This document shows, piece by piece, positions 1 to 9,145 of a stretch of DNA of 29,734 bases. Position 1 is the first letter of the stretch; each line of letters starts with the position of its first letter. Origin of the DNA: an uncultured Lachnospiraceae bacterium (GTDB lineage Bacteria > Bacillota > Clostridia > Lachnospirales > Lachnospiraceae). Location: contig CAJTRU010000042.1 in NCBI GenBank assembly GCA_910579085.1, positions 1-29,734 of the forward strand, written 5' to 3'. The notes under the pieces are model-generated. The model did no database searches, had not been told where the DNA came from, and was given only the letters and a program-made list of their open reading frames with translations. The translations under genes were made by a program, and so were the position numbers.

Positions 1-237
1 TAAAGTACCCCTTTTATGGAATAATTGATGGCATCTGGCACGCAAAACCTGTCACTGTAAATTTACAATAAAACACAGAACAAACAGATAACTGTAAATG
101 GGGATGGTGGGAATTATTCTGCTAGCCACTTATTACCTATTACAAGATTTACTGTTATACAGACATTAAAAGAAAAAAATACCAAAATGTTTCTGTCCGT
201 CTAAATCACTTTCCCCACACCATAATTTCCAGTTATC
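1..237. repeat. Composite foldback repeat, copy A (right half, cut by the window edge)
   Basis: Positions 1-237 are collinear with 15112-15350, with nearly the same length and high identity in the first 54 bases. Bases 1-99 form the right arm of a foldback and contain CTGGCACGCAAAACCTGTCA. Bases 87-237 are a 151-bp module bounded by GATAACTGTAAAT and its imperfect inverse ATTTCCAGTTATC. The matching left arm is not present because the window starts inside the element. No gene is seen here. Confidence 0.85.
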
Positions 238-285
238 ATGCTGTCCAACGTTTTATTGGTTTATAGTGGCAGATTTTATGTGCTG

Positions 286-390
286 CTACGTGGCTTACTG
301 TAGCGTAAGCGTACCCCTTGTACTGGATATTCTGGCTCTGGCACTTTAAACCGTCCGTCTGCCTGCAAAAGATAATTGGAATTTCCAGTT
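286..390 (-). repeat. Inverted unit of the same repeat family
   Basis: This stretch is the reverse complement, at roughly 80 percent by eye, of the unit at 29630-29734, and is also related to 14885-15017. Shared blocks include the GGCTCTGGCAC and AACCGTCCGTC segments and the GTAGCG-AAGCGT segment. It ends in a GATAAT/TTTCCAG border next to the reductase promoter. A 62-codon minus-strand frame over it is not considered a gene. Confidence 0.8.
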
Positions 391-396
391 TTTATG

Positions 397-425
397 TTGT
401 GTATCTTCCAGAAAAAGTATATAAT
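397..425 (+). promoter_or_regulatory. Promoter for the aldo/keto reductase
   Basis: TTGTGT (397-402), a 17-bp spacer and TATAAT (420-425) form a sigma-A-type promoter. It lies directly after the repeat border and about 77 bp before the start codon at 503. Confidence 0.55.
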
Positions 426-502
426 AAACCTATTACTGTTCTTAGACAGGAAAGCTTCCAGCATTCTTGTTGTAACAACTAAAAAAGAAAGGATGAAGAA
501 TA

Positions 503-1645
503 ATGGTAACTAAAAAATTCCAGGATATTACACTTTCAGCACTTGGCATGGGTACAATGAGGCTTCCTGTTTTTGATGACGATGATTCGAAGATTGATGA
601 GGAAAAAACATCAGAAATGGTTGCCTATGCAATCAGACATGGCATTAATTATTTTGATACAGCATGGGGCTACCATAGTGGAAATTCGGAAATTGTAATG
701 GGCAAGGTACTTAAGTCTTACCCACGTGACAGTTTTTACCTCGCTTCAAAATTCCCAGGATATGACCTCTCAAATATGGACAAGGTTGAGGAAATATTTG
801 AAAAACAGTTAAAAAAATGTGGTGTGGATTATTTTGATTTTTATTTATTCCATAATGTATGTGAAATGAATATTGATGCTTACCTTGATGAAAAATATGG
901 TATTTACAAGTATCTTACAGAGCAGAAGGAGAACGGGCGCATACGCCATCTTGGTTTTTCTATACATGGAAGTTATGAAATACTTGAGCGTTTCCTTGAA
1001 GCATACGGTGATAAAATGGAATTCTGCCAGATACAGCTTAATTATATTGACTGGTCATTCCAGAATGCCAAAGCGAAAGTAGAACTTTTAAACAAACGCA
1101 AAATACCAGTATGGGTTATGGAGCCATTACGTGGCGGCAAACTTGCAAAACTTTCAGAGGATGTAGAAGAAAAACTTACAGGGATGCGTCCCGAAGAGGA
1201 AATACCAGCATGGGCTTTCCGCTTCCTGCAAAGCATAGAAGGCGTTACAATGATACTTTCTGGAATGTCAGATTTTAAGCAGGTACAGGATAATATTAAG
1301 ACATTCAGTACTGAAAAGCCTCTTTCAAAGGATGAAATGGACACACTCCTTGGAATTGCAGACGGCATTTTAAGCAGGCGTCTTCCCTGCACAGCCTGCC
1401 ATTACTGTACAAGCCATTGTCCAAAAGGTTTAGACATACCTGGGCTTATAAAGCTTTATAATGAACATAACTTTACTGGCGGAGGTTTTATAGCGCCAAT
1501 GGCATTAATGGCAACTCCAGAAGAAAAGCACCCGTCAGCATGTATTGGCTGCCGAAGTTGTGAAGCTGTCTGTCCACAGCAGATAAAAATATCAGAAGCT
1601 ATGAGTGATTTTGCAAATAAACTCGCTAATGCAAAAGATATTTAA
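503..1645 (+). CDS. Aldo/keto reductase with C-terminal ferredoxin domain
   Basis: The 380-residue protein has an N-terminal aldo/keto reductase TIM barrel (about residues 1-285) and a C-terminal iron-sulfur region. Barrel signs are FDTAWGYHSGNSE (catalytic Asp and Tyr), the ASKFPG lysine and the LFHNV histidine. The C-terminus has CTACHYCTSHCP and CIGCRSCEAVCP, which are ligand sets for two 4Fe-4S clusters. This architecture is common in anaerobic Clostridia and suggests a cytoplasmic redox enzyme that passes electrons between NAD(P)H or ferredoxin and an unknown carbonyl substrate. The start is supported by GAAAGGATG upstream. It appears monocistronic. A hairpin at 1733-1760 separates it from the convergent cyclase gene. 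The substrate cannot be told from sequence. Confidence 0.92.
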   Translation: MVTKKFQDITLSALGMGTMRLPVFDDDDSKIDEEKTSEMVAYAIRHGINYFDTAWGYHSGNSEIVMGKVLKSYPRDSFYLASKFPGYDLSNMDKVEEIFEKQLKKCGVDYFDFYLFHNVCEMNIDAYLDEKYGIYKYLTEQKENGRIRHLGFSIHGSYEILERFLEAYGDKMEFCQIQLNYIDWSFQNAKAKVELLNKRKIPVWVMEPLRGGKLAKLSEDVEEKLTGMRPEEEIPAWAFRFLQSIEGVTMILSGMSDFKQVQDNIKTFSTEKPLSKDEMDTLLGIADGILSRRLPCTACHYCTSHCPKGLDIPGLIKLYNEHNFTGGGFIAPMALMATPEEKHPSACIGCRSCEAVCPQQIKISEAMSDFANKLANAKDI

Positions 1646-1732
1646 TGTATTACATAATTTTTCAAGATTTATACTGTTTTGGATTTTTACAGGTTTTGGA
1701 ATAAATTCTTTATTTACAGTATAAAATAATTC

Positions 1733-1760
1733 CTGCCCAGTATATATTTATACTGGGCAG
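1733..1760. terminator. Bidirectional hairpin between convergent genes
   Basis: CTGCCCAGTATA (1733-1744) and TATACTGGGCAG (1749-1760) make a perfect 12-bp stem with a 4-nt TATT loop. It sits between the reductase stop and the cyclase stop. The T-tracts on either side are weak, so termination is probable rather than certain. Confidence 0.7.
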
Positions 1761-1776
1761 TTAAAATATAGCTTGC

Positions 1777-3492
1777 CTATCTTGCTGCTGCAAGCCCCGC
1801 TTTTTTCATTTTTTCTTTATGCTGGTACATACGGTTATCAGCTAGCTGGTATAATTTTTCTATGTCTTGTTCATTCTGGCTGCCACATGCATAACCATAT
1901 GCCATAGACATATCCAGGTTTTCAATCTCTGCATTTTTCTTATTAATATTTTTATGTAAAAGGCTTGCCAGTCCAATAACCTGGCTTTCATCGGATGTTT
2001 CCAGCACAGCAGCAAATTCATCTCCGCCCATTCTGGCAACAATCCCATAATCCCCAAATGTCTCCAGAATAACTTCTGCTGCACTTTGTATTAAAATATC
2101 TCCTTTTGCGTGCCCATATGTATCATTCATGATTTTAAGGTTATTTAAGTCAAAGCAAAAAACTGTGTACCCTTTTGTACTGCCTTTATCAATTTTCTGC
2201 ATAAATTCTTTACAATAGCGCCTGTTGTGGAGCTGTGTCAGTTCATCAGTGTATGCACTTTTAAGCAGGGAATTACGTTCTGTTTCCTGCATTGCTTTTT
2301 TAGTCATATCTACATAAAAAGCAATAATAAGTATAAACACAAATGCCATTACCCCTATAGAAGACACACCTTTAAGGTTAAAAGGACTGTAACCTGAATA
2401 ACGTTCCATACAATAACCAGCCAGGTCATATGCAATACATATTATAATAAAAAGCATACCCGCCAGGAAAACTTTATTTTTCTTCTTTTTGGCTTTTAAG
2501 TTAAGTATTAATACCATAAAGAAATAACTAAGGCTGCATATAATAATTATATGCATATATTTAAGGGTGGCAGCAAAATGTACAATATCCATTGTGTGTA
2601 ATGCCATCGCTATAGTTATAAAAATAATCTGTACTGACAAAAGCAGCCAGTATACTATTTTTAAAATTTTATTACCCAGGCTGGCAACATCACTATACAT
2701 ATAAACTGTCATGGGTATTGGCAAAAGGTACAAAGAAACATACTCCAGCAATGAAACAGAATAAAGCGGTATAGAGAAAATTAAAATAATATCATAATAA
2801 CATAATGTCCATAGCCCCATACATATTGAAAACATGGAAACACAAAATATTTTTAAAAACTTTGTGGAAACTGCCAGTAATATAATTGTAATTATTCCAG
2901 TTATAAGCCCGAAAACCAGCAGAAAACTTCCTAAAAACAGTGGAATTCTGTTTTCTGTCATAATAACCCTGTATGCGTCTTTCCAGTCATAAATGCGCAA
3001 AGGGTCTAATTTTGTAAAAACATTATCTTCTGTTACACAAAATTTCACTACTAATGTTTTTCCTTTATAACTATCAGGGAAATCAATAAACTGGTAGCCA
3101 GTGCCAACAGTTTTCCCTTTCATAAAACGGCTATACCCATATTCATAAACCATCTGGCCGTCAACAAATACTTCAACTGCTGCCTGTCTTGTATGTATAC
3201 GCAGTACACCTTCTGAAGCCTGCCAGTCACCAGGGATTTTACGCTGCATTAAAATAATATCACCCTTACTGGCTGTATCAAAGCGGAAACTGTCAAGGGA
3301 AACATCGTTATATAATTCATGGTTTATTGTTATATCCCATAAATCATTAAGCGGGACATATTTTGAAATTCCAGTATAATCCTTTGTAATAAGCTTGTCT
3401 GCACTTATAGTAGTCACAATTATACTGGCAAGTGCATAAAAAATCCAAAAGCCCTTAAGAAAAGTTTTAAAAGCCTGTTTCCTCTTTTCCAA
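1777..3492 (-). CDS. Membrane-bound diguanylate cyclase (7TM-DISM-like sensor plus GGDEF)
   Basis: The 571-residue protein starts with a TM helix (about 9-30). An extracytoplasmic beta-rich, carbohydrate-binding-like region follows (about 45-175, including VEVFVDGQMVYEYGY), then about seven TM segments (185-400) and a C-terminal GGDEF domain (about 410-565). This resembles 7TMR-DISM receptors. The active-site motif is ARMGGDEF, so c-di-GMP synthesis is expected. The RxxD inhibitory site normally found just before it is not present. The start is TTG at 3492, preceded by GGGGAAGGGG at good spacing. It likely senses an external ligand and makes c-di-GMP at the membrane. It stands alone, divergent from rqcH. 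Confidence 0.88.
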   Translation of the reverse strand: MEKRKQAFKTFLKGFWIFYALASIIVTTISADKLITKDYTGISKYVPLNDLWDITINHELYNDVSLDSFRFDTASKGDIILMQRKIPGDWQASEGVLRIHTRQAAVEVFVDGQMVYEYGYSRFMKGKTVGTGYQFIDFPDSYKGKTLVVKFCVTEDNVFTKLDPLRIYDWKDAYRVIMTENRIPLFLGSFLLVFGLITGIITIILLAVSTKFLKIFCVSMFSICMGLWTLCYYDIILIFSIPLYSVSLLEYVSLYLLPIPMTVYMYSDVASLGNKILKIVYWLLLSVQIIFITIAMALHTMDIVHFAATLKYMHIIIICSLSYFFMVLILNLKAKKKKNKVFLAGMLFIIICIAYDLAGYCMERYSGYSPFNLKGVSSIGVMAFVFILIIAFYVDMTKKAMQETERNSLLKSAYTDELTQLHNRRYCKEFMQKIDKGSTKGYTVFCFDLNNLKIMNDTYGHAKGDILIQSAAEVILETFGDYGIVARMGGDEFAAVLETSDESQVIGLASLLHKNINKKNAEIENLDMSMAYGYACGSQNEQDIEKLYQLADNRMYQHKEKMKKAGLAAAR

Positions 3493-3754
3493 TTTTTTTA
3501 CCCCTTCCCCTGTAAAAATAAATAAACTCCTCTATTAGCATATTATACAGACAAAAAGCGTGAAATGCAAATATTTTGTTATTATCTGCTATATGTAAGG
3601 GAAGAATACATTACTGCCATATATAACAGGAATACTGGATTTTTAAGTTGCTTTATTACACCCCAAGTAATATAATTGTTAATGTTTACCTGTATTATAT
3701 ATGCACAATATATTAAGGGCATTGTATTATGTCCTTACAGAAAAGAGGTTGGAT

Positions 3755-5542
3755 ATGGCACTAGATGGAATTACTATAGCAGCTCTGGCAAATGAGCTTA
3801 AAAATACATTAACAAATGGACGCATTACCAAAATAGCACAGCCCGAAAAGGACGAGCTTCTGCTTACTATTAAGCAAAGCATAAGTGACGGTACTGGAAA
3901 TACCCAGCGCTTCCAGAAACGCCTGGCGGCATCAGTTAACCCAAGCCTGCCGCTTTTGTATATTAATGATGAAAATAAACAGTCACCAATGTCTGCACCA
4001 ACATTCTGCATGGTATTAAGGAAACACCTTAATAACTGCCGGATTACAAATATAAGCCAGGAAGGGCTTGAACGTGTAATAAAGATAGAACTTGAACATC
4101 TCAATGAAATGGGTGATTTATGCAGGAAATTCCTTATAATAGAACTTATGGGCAAACACAGCAATATAATTTTCTGTGATGACAATAATAAAATAATTGA
4201 CAGCATTAAGCATATTTCACTACTTGTAAGTTCAGTAAGGGAAGTACTTCCTGGAAGGGATTATTTTATACCAGATACACAGAATAAATTTGACCCTTTT
4301 ACCATTACTGAAAAAGAATTTACAGATATAGTCCTTGCAAAGCCTGTAAATATTGCAAAGGCACTATATACTTCACTTACAGGTTTTAGCCCTGTTATGT
4401 CTGAAGAACTTATATATATTTCTTCACTTTCAGGGAAAAACAGTACAGCAGAACTGACAGAAATGGAAAAGCTGCACCTTTACCGCAATTTTACAAGAAT
4501 TATGGAACAGGTAAAAGAAGCATCATTTAAACCATGTATTATATATAAAGGAAATGAGCCTGTGGAATTTGCCTGCATCCCATTAACTATGTATTCTGAT
4601 GACAGCAGTTACCAGGTAAAAACCTGTGAAAGTGCCAGCCAGATGCTTTGCATGTATTATTCTGCTAAGGAAGTAATTTCCCGTATACGCCAAAAATCTT
4701 ACGATTTGCGCAGAATTACCAATACCGCACTGGAACGGGCACGCAAAAAATATGATTTACAGGCAAAGCAGCTTAAAGATACTGCAAAAAGGGACAAATA
4801 CAAGATATATGGCGAACTTCTTACGACATATGGTTATGAATTAAAAGGTGGTGAAAAAAGCTTTACATGTGAAAACTATTATACAAATGAAGAAATTACT
4901 ATACCACTTGACGAAAATATGGGTGCTGTTGATAATGCCAAACGTTTTTTTGAAAAATATGCAAAATTAAAGCGGACTTTTGAAGCATTAAGCATACAGA
5001 TTGAAGAAACCAGACAGGAAATTTCCCACCTTGACTCAATCAGCAACGCCCTTGATATTGCAAGACATGAAGAAGACCTTGCAACAATAAGGCGTGAACT
5101 TTCCGAATATGGGTATATGAAACGCCAGGCAGCCGTTAAGGGCAAAGGCAGTAAAAAGCCAGCTAAAAGCAAACCTCTGCATTATATTTCATCTGACGGG
5201 TTTGATATATATGTTGGCAAAAACAACTACCAGAATGATGAACTTACATTTAAAATAGCAACAGGAAATGACTGGTGGTTCCATGCAAAAGCAAGCGCAG
5301 GTTCACATGTTATAGTAAAAACAGAAGGAAAAGAGCTGCCAGACCGTTCATTTGAGGAGGCAGCAAGGCTTGCTGCATACTATTCCAAAGCAAAGGAGCA
5401 AGGTAAAGCAGAGATTGATTATATACAGAAAAAGCACGTTAAAAAACCAAATGGCAGCAAACCTGGATTTGTTGTTTACTATACTAATTATTCAATGACT
5501 ATTGATACAGATATAAGCGGGATTGAGGAGGTACAGGAATGA
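3755..5542 (+). CDS. rqcH: Rqc2 homologue RqcH (NFACT/FbpA family)
   Basis: The protein is 595 residues from the ATG at 3755, which has AAGAGG just upstream. The open frame reaches back to 3701, but that start has no good ribosome binding site. An NFACT-N domain opens the protein (MALDGITIAALANEL, then LIIELMGKHSNIIF). A coiled-coil middle follows (about 320-450), and a C-terminal NFACT-R domain contains WWFHAKASAGSHVIVK and GFVVYYTNYSMTID. RqcH adds alanine tails to nascent chains on stalled 50S subunits; older annotations call the family fibronectin-binding protein. At residues 106-107 the sequence reads GLERVI where the family's essential Asp-Arg pair usually lies, so Glu replaces Asp. The stop overlaps the start of the next gene (ATGA), indicating an operon. 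Confidence 0.92.
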   Translation: MALDGITIAALANELKNTLTNGRITKIAQPEKDELLLTIKQSISDGTGNTQRFQKRLAASVNPSLPLLYINDENKQSPMSAPTFCMVLRKHLNNCRITNISQEGLERVIKIELEHLNEMGDLCRKFLIIELMGKHSNIIFCDDNNKIIDSIKHISLLVSSVREVLPGRDYFIPDTQNKFDPFTITEKEFTDIVLAKPVNIAKALYTSLTGFSPVMSEELIYISSLSGKNSTAELTEMEKLHLYRNFTRIMEQVKEASFKPCIIYKGNEPVEFACIPLTMYSDDSSYQVKTCESASQMLCMYYSAKEVISRIRQKSYDLRRITNTALERARKKYDLQAKQLKDTAKRDKYKIYGELLTTYGYELKGGEKSFTCENYYTNEEITIPLDENMGAVDNAKRFFEKYAKLKRTFEALSIQIEETRQEISHLDSISNALDIARHEEDLATIRRELSEYGYMKRQAAVKGKGSKKPAKSKPLHYISSDGFDIYVGKNNYQNDELTFKIATGNDWWFHAKASAGSHVIVKTEGKELPDRSFEEAARLAAYYSKAKEQGKAEIDYIQKKHVKKPNGSKPGFVVYYTNYSMTIDTDISGIEEVQE

Positions 5543-6414
5543 CCAGGATGATAAAATCAGACAGCCATGTACACACTGCATTTTCAACAGACAGCAGCAC
5601 CCCAATGGAAGAAATGTTAAAGGCTGCAATAGGAAACGGCTATTCTTCTATATGTTTTACAGACCATATGGACTACAATTTTCCTTTAGTCTATGTAAAA
5701 AATGCGCTTCCGGGCCAGGAACTGCCATTCTTCCTTGATGTGGATGCCTATTACAGTGAAATTAAACGGCTTATACCACTTTATCCACAGATAAAAATAC
5801 GCACTGGAATTGAACTGGGACTTAAAGAAGACGCCAAAGACAAGTGTATGGAACTTCTAAACTCATATAAATTTGACTTTGTAATAGGTTCTACGCACCT
5901 TGTAGACAATACTGACCCTTATTATGATATTTTCTGGGAAAAAACAGACGAAAAAACTGGAATACAAAAGTTTTATGAGGCTACACTTGAAAATGTAAAA
6001 AGCGGCGTGGATTTTGATGTTTATGGCCATATTGACTACATTACAAGATATACGCCATATATGAAAAAACTAAGAAGCAACAATTTATTTGACGAAGATT
6101 ACTACCTCTCCATAACTGGTAATTTCCTCGATATAACGGAGGAAATACTTAAACAGCTTATTAATAATGGAAAAGGTATTGAACTAAATACAAGCGGGCT
6201 TAAATACGGGCTGCACCACCCACATCCACATGAAAAAATTTTAAAGCTTTATAAAGAACTTGGTGGTGAAATAATAACACTTGGCTCAGATGCACACGAA
6301 GCCAGACACCTTGGATTTGGTTTTGACTATGTACCAGAAATACTAAAAGCCTGCGGCTTTAAATACTATACAGAATTTACAAACCGCAGGCCGGAAATGC
6401 TGCCAATACACTAA
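5539..6414 (+). CDS. hisJ: PHP-domain histidinol-phosphatase family protein
   Basis: This 291-residue PHP-superfamily phosphoesterase has metal-ligand motifs in family order: SDSHVHTAFSTDS near the N-terminus, CFTDHMDYN, GIELGL, GSTHLV, DVYGHIDYI and LGSDAH. HisJ enzymes hydrolyse histidinol phosphate in histidine synthesis. Paralogues with other phosphate substrates exist, and no his gene is nearby, so the substrate is inferred. The start codon overlaps the rqcH stop by 4 bp and follows GAGGAGGTACAGG, so the two are translationally coupled. Its stop overlaps the stop of the convergent cysteine desulfurase gene (CTAA at 6411-6414), leaving no room for a terminator. Confidence 0.85.
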   Translation: MTRMIKSDSHVHTAFSTDSSTPMEEMLKAAIGNGYSSICFTDHMDYNFPLVYVKNALPGQELPFFLDVDAYYSEIKRLIPLYPQIKIRTGIELGLKEDAKDKCMELLNSYKFDFVIGSTHLVDNTDPYYDIFWEKTDEKTGIQKFYEATLENVKSGVDFDVYGHIDYITRYTPYMKKLRSNNLFDEDYYLSITGNFLDITEEILKQLINNGKGIELNTSGLKYGLHHPHPHEKILKLYKELGGEIITLGSDAHEARHLGFGFDYVPEILKACGFKYYTEFTNRRPEMLPIH

Positions 6415-7550
6415 TCCCTGTCACGCAGGGCAGCAACATTTTCCTTTAAACGCCAGACCACATAATCCATCTCTTCCATTGTATTCTGTGTGCCAAGTGT
6501 CATCCTTAAAGCACCCTTTAACCTGTCACCACTAGCACCAAGGGCCTTAAGCACATGCGAACCGCCTCCAGTACCTGCTGTGCAGGCAGAACCGCTTGAT
6601 GTGCATATTCCGTCCATATCAAGCATTATAAGCAGGCTCTGTCCCTCAATTCCCAGGAAACTCACATTCAGGTTTCCTGGGAGGCGCATATGCCTTGAAC
6701 CATTAAGGACTACTCCAGGTATTTCATGTTCAATCCTGTACAAAAGGTAATCCCTCATATTCCTTACATAAACAATATCTTTATGCATATCCTGCATTGC
6801 AATCCTTACAGCTTCCCCCATCCCTGCTATTCCAGGAACATTTTCTGTACCTGCCCTTATGCCTGACTCCTGTTTGCCACCATGCATAAATATTGCTGGC
6901 TTTATACCATTCCTTATATATAAAAAGCCACATCCCTTTGCACCTCTGAACTTATGGGCGCTTGCACTCATCATTCCAATATTCATCTTATTTACATCTA
7001 TGTCCATATGGAGGTACGCCTGGACTGCATCCGTATGGAAACAGATATTATTCCTTTTAGCAATCCCTCCAATTGCCTGCACTGGCTGTATACTGCCAGT
7101 TTCATTATTTGCAGCCATTATACTTATCAAAATAGTATCTTTCCTTATAGCTCTTATTAACTGCCTTGGATTAATAATCCCATTGCTGTCCACAGCAATG
7201 TAAGTTATATCAAATCCACGCTGTTTCAGGTACTCACATGTATTGATAACTGCATGGTGTTCAACTGCCGTTGTAATAATATGCCTGCCTTTGTCTTTTA
7301 AAGCCTCTGCCATACCAATAAGTGCCCAGTTATCCGACTCAGTACCTCCACTTGTAAAATATATTTCCTCTGGTTTTGCATTAATGCTTGCTGCTATTGT
7401 TTCCCTTACACCATCAATAACATCTTTGCTTTTCTCTGCAAACTCATAAATGCCTGACGGATTGCCATACTGCTTTTCCAGATATGGCAGCATTACCTTA
7501 AGGACATTTGGATGTACTGGTGTAGTTGCAGCATTATCCAGATATATCAT
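6411..7550 (-). CDS. nifS: Cysteine desulfurase (NifS/IscS family)
   Basis: This 379-residue, fold-type I PLP enzyme converts cysteine to alanine and a protein persulfide for Fe-S cluster or thio-tRNA synthesis. Visible signs are the YLDNAATTP N-terminus, FTSGGTESDN (PLP phosphate binding), VEHHAV, FHTDAVQA (pyridine-binding Asp), SASAHKF with the PLP lysine near residue 200, and the catalytic loop SSGSACTAG with Cys near residue 323. The short catalytic loop and overall length fit the NifS/IscS class rather than SufS. No scaffold or thiI gene lies next to it, so the sulfur acceptor is unknown. It reads divergently from the small peptide gene at 7796. Confidence 0.93.
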   Translation of the reverse strand: MIYLDNAATTPVHPNVLKVMLPYLEKQYGNPSGIYEFAEKSKDVIDGVRETIAASINAKPEEIYFTSGGTESDNWALIGMAEALKDKGRHIITTAVEHHAVINTCEYLKQRGFDITYIAVDSNGIINPRQLIRAIRKDTILISIMAANNETGSIQPVQAIGGIAKRNNICFHTDAVQAYLHMDIDVNKMNIGMMSASAHKFRGAKGCGFLYIRNGIKPAIFMHGGKQESGIRAGTENVPGIAGMGEAVRIAMQDMHKDIVYVRNMRDYLLYRIEHEIPGVVLNGSRHMRLPGNLNVSFLGIEGQSLLIMLDMDGICTSSGSACTAGTGGGSHVLKALGASGDRLKGALRMTLGTQNTMEEMDYVVWRLKENVAALRDRD

Positions 7551-7795
7551 TATATGCTACCATCCTCTCACAAAAATTCACCCGGGCATACTTGTAAAAG
7601 CAGAAAAACCACATTTTTAAGTGGATTTCCCAGACCCTGGGCTGATATACCAGTATATGAAAATAAAAACAAAAGGTAACATTTAAAAGTTTCTGTCCCT
7701 GGCATGGATAAATTTTTATAAAATATGCATAATAACAGAAATAATAATTTTACTGCTATTAGTTTTGCTATTAATAACAGGAATGGAGGATTTTT

Positions 7796-7960
7796 ATGAA
7801 AATAACAGATAAAAAGAAACCTGTACAGACAATTCCAAAAGGAGTATGGGAAAGCAGCAGGCCACGTCCTTATAAAGACAATGACACCCAGCAGGAAAGA
7901 CCTGCAAATAAAACAACTGACCTTCAGGGCAATGGTTATCCTGTTAAAAAGACAAATTAA
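7796..7960 (+). CDS. Unrecognised 54-residue hydrophilic peptide
   Basis: A short frame begins at ATG 7796 behind a strong AATGGAGGATTTTT ribosome binding site and ends at TAA 7958-7960. The product begins MKITDKKKPVQTIPKG, contains GVWESSRPRPYKDND and ends GYPVKKTN. It is rich in Lys, Asn, Pro and Thr, has one Trp and no Cys, signal peptide or membrane segment. I do not recognise a family. It lies 67 bp upstream of the C45 hydrolase gene on the same strand, so the two are probably cotranscribed. It could be a substrate, a leader-type peptide for translational control, or a regulator. Coding is supported by the ribosome binding site and context only. Confidence 0.6.
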   Translation: MKITDKKKPVQTIPKGVWESSRPRPYKDNDTQQERPANKTTDLQGNGYPVKKTN

Positions 7961-8000
7961 AGCAAAAAAAGATTAGATATATAATTTTATTTAATGTATT

Positions 8001-8026
8001 CTTAATTCCAGCAAGGAGGAATTAAG
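8001..8026 (+). promoter_or_regulatory. Inverted repeat enclosing the ribosome binding site of the C45 gene
   Basis: CTTAATTCC (8001-8009) and GGAATTAAG (8018-8026) are perfect inverse copies separated by 8 nt, ending one base before the ATG at 8028. The AAGGAGGA Shine-Dalgarno (8013-8020) lies in the loop and 3' arm, so folding of the RNA would hide part of it. Confidence 0.6.
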
Positions 8027-8027
8027 G

Positions 8028-9077
8028 ATGTACCATTTAAGACTAAAAGGAAACCATTACGAAATGGGTTCAAAACGTGGCAGGATTTTCCAGAAATGCA
8101 ATACATCTTTTCCGTTAAATCTGGATAATTTCCAATTAAAACATGGAAAAGAAAGTGAGAAAATACTTGCCGCTATTTTTCCAGAAGCCTGTGAGGAAAT
8201 ACATGGTGTTTGTGATATAACGGGGACAGATTACTTGTATTTTGCCTCATGGCTGTTATGTATGGGCTGCTGCATGTACAACCTGGAAAACAATATACCC
8301 GTTGAAATACGGGGATGTACAGCTTTTGCTTTTACTAAAAACGGCAGGGTAATATATGGCAGGAATAATGATTTGCCACCATATCTGCGTGACGGCTGTA
8401 AAAGTGAAATTTATTCACCACAAAACGGAAACAGTTTTAATATTACTACTTCTTCTTTTATTAATGGGGAAGAAGGCTTAAATGAACATGGGCTTGCTGT
8501 CTGCATGACTTTTGTAATGACAAATCCTGGCAATATAAAACCTGGTTTTAATTCATGTTTTATAGTAAGGTATCTGCTTGAAAAAGCAAATAATACCAGA
8601 CAGGCTCTTGCACTGCTTATGGAACTTCCTGTTGCTTCTAACTGCAATATTCTGCTTGCAGACAGAAGTGGCAGGATTTTAATTGCAGAATGTACACCAT
8701 TTTGTAAAAAAATACATCACCCCCATGAAACTAGTGGTGGCAGTATTGCCTGTATTACCAACTGTTTTACCTCTGATGGAATGAAGCAGTATGACTGTTC
8801 TGATGGAAATAATTATAATGCCATTACACGTTATAATGTTGTACTGGCAAGCTTCCAGGAACATATAAAAGACAATCTTTTAGAAAATACAAAAAATCTC
8901 TTAAAAGGCAGATATGGCTTTATGTGCCAGTATGATAATGAACCTGGTTTTGAAACAGTCTGGAGCCAGATATTTGACTTAGAAAGCCTTGAGGCTTACC
9001 GCGCAGAAGGAGACCCAAGGAAAAAGAAATTTATATATGACAACCGGATGTGCCGGTTCAGGCATAACCTTACTTAA
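8028..9077 (+). CDS. C45-family Ntn hydrolase (acyl-CoA:6-APA acyltransferase-like)
   Basis: The 349-residue protein matches the C45/AAT family of N-terminal-nucleophile hydrolases. Family signs are RGCTAFAF, with Cys97 as the expected nucleophile freed by cleavage after Gly96, then GRNNDLP, the LNEHGLAVCMTF segment, and LLADRSGRILIAECTP. The first 96 residues would be the self-cleaved prosegment. Relatives cleave or form amide bonds (acyltransfer to 6-aminopenicillanic acid in fungi), but most bacterial members have unknown substrates. No signal peptide is seen, so it is likely cytoplasmic. It follows the 54-residue peptide gene and precedes a convergent XRE regulator and the agr locus. A role in trimming or acylating a peptide or quorum signal is a guess. 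Confidence 0.85.
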   Translation: MYHLRLKGNHYEMGSKRGRIFQKCNTSFPLNLDNFQLKHGKESEKILAAIFPEACEEIHGVCDITGTDYLYFASWLLCMGCCMYNLENNIPVEIRGCTAFAFTKNGRVIYGRNNDLPPYLRDGCKSEIYSPQNGNSFNITTSSFINGEEGLNEHGLAVCMTFVMTNPGNIKPGFNSCFIVRYLLEKANNTRQALALLMELPVASNCNILLADRSGRILIAECTPFCKKIHHPHETSGGSIACITNCFTSDGMKQYDCSDGNNYNAITRYNVVLASFQEHIKDNLLENTKNLLKGRYGFMCQYDNEPGFETVWSQIFDLESLEAYRAEGDPRKKKFIYDNRMCRFRHNLT

Positions 9078-9145
9078 TGCCAGGAGTTTTTAATTATTTT
9101 ATAATATATAAAGAACAAAGGGTATGTGGAAATTATTGCATATTT

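Noticed and set aside
276..464. 62-codon minus-strand frame
   Set aside because: It overlaps the repeat unit and the reductase promoter; similar frames arise from the other repeat copies.
7551..7795. Possible riboswitch or attenuator between the cysteine desulfurase and peptide genes
   Set aside because: Small hairpins such as CCCAG-ACC-CTGGG and CCAC/GTGG are present, but no known riboswitch core was recognised and the stems are short.
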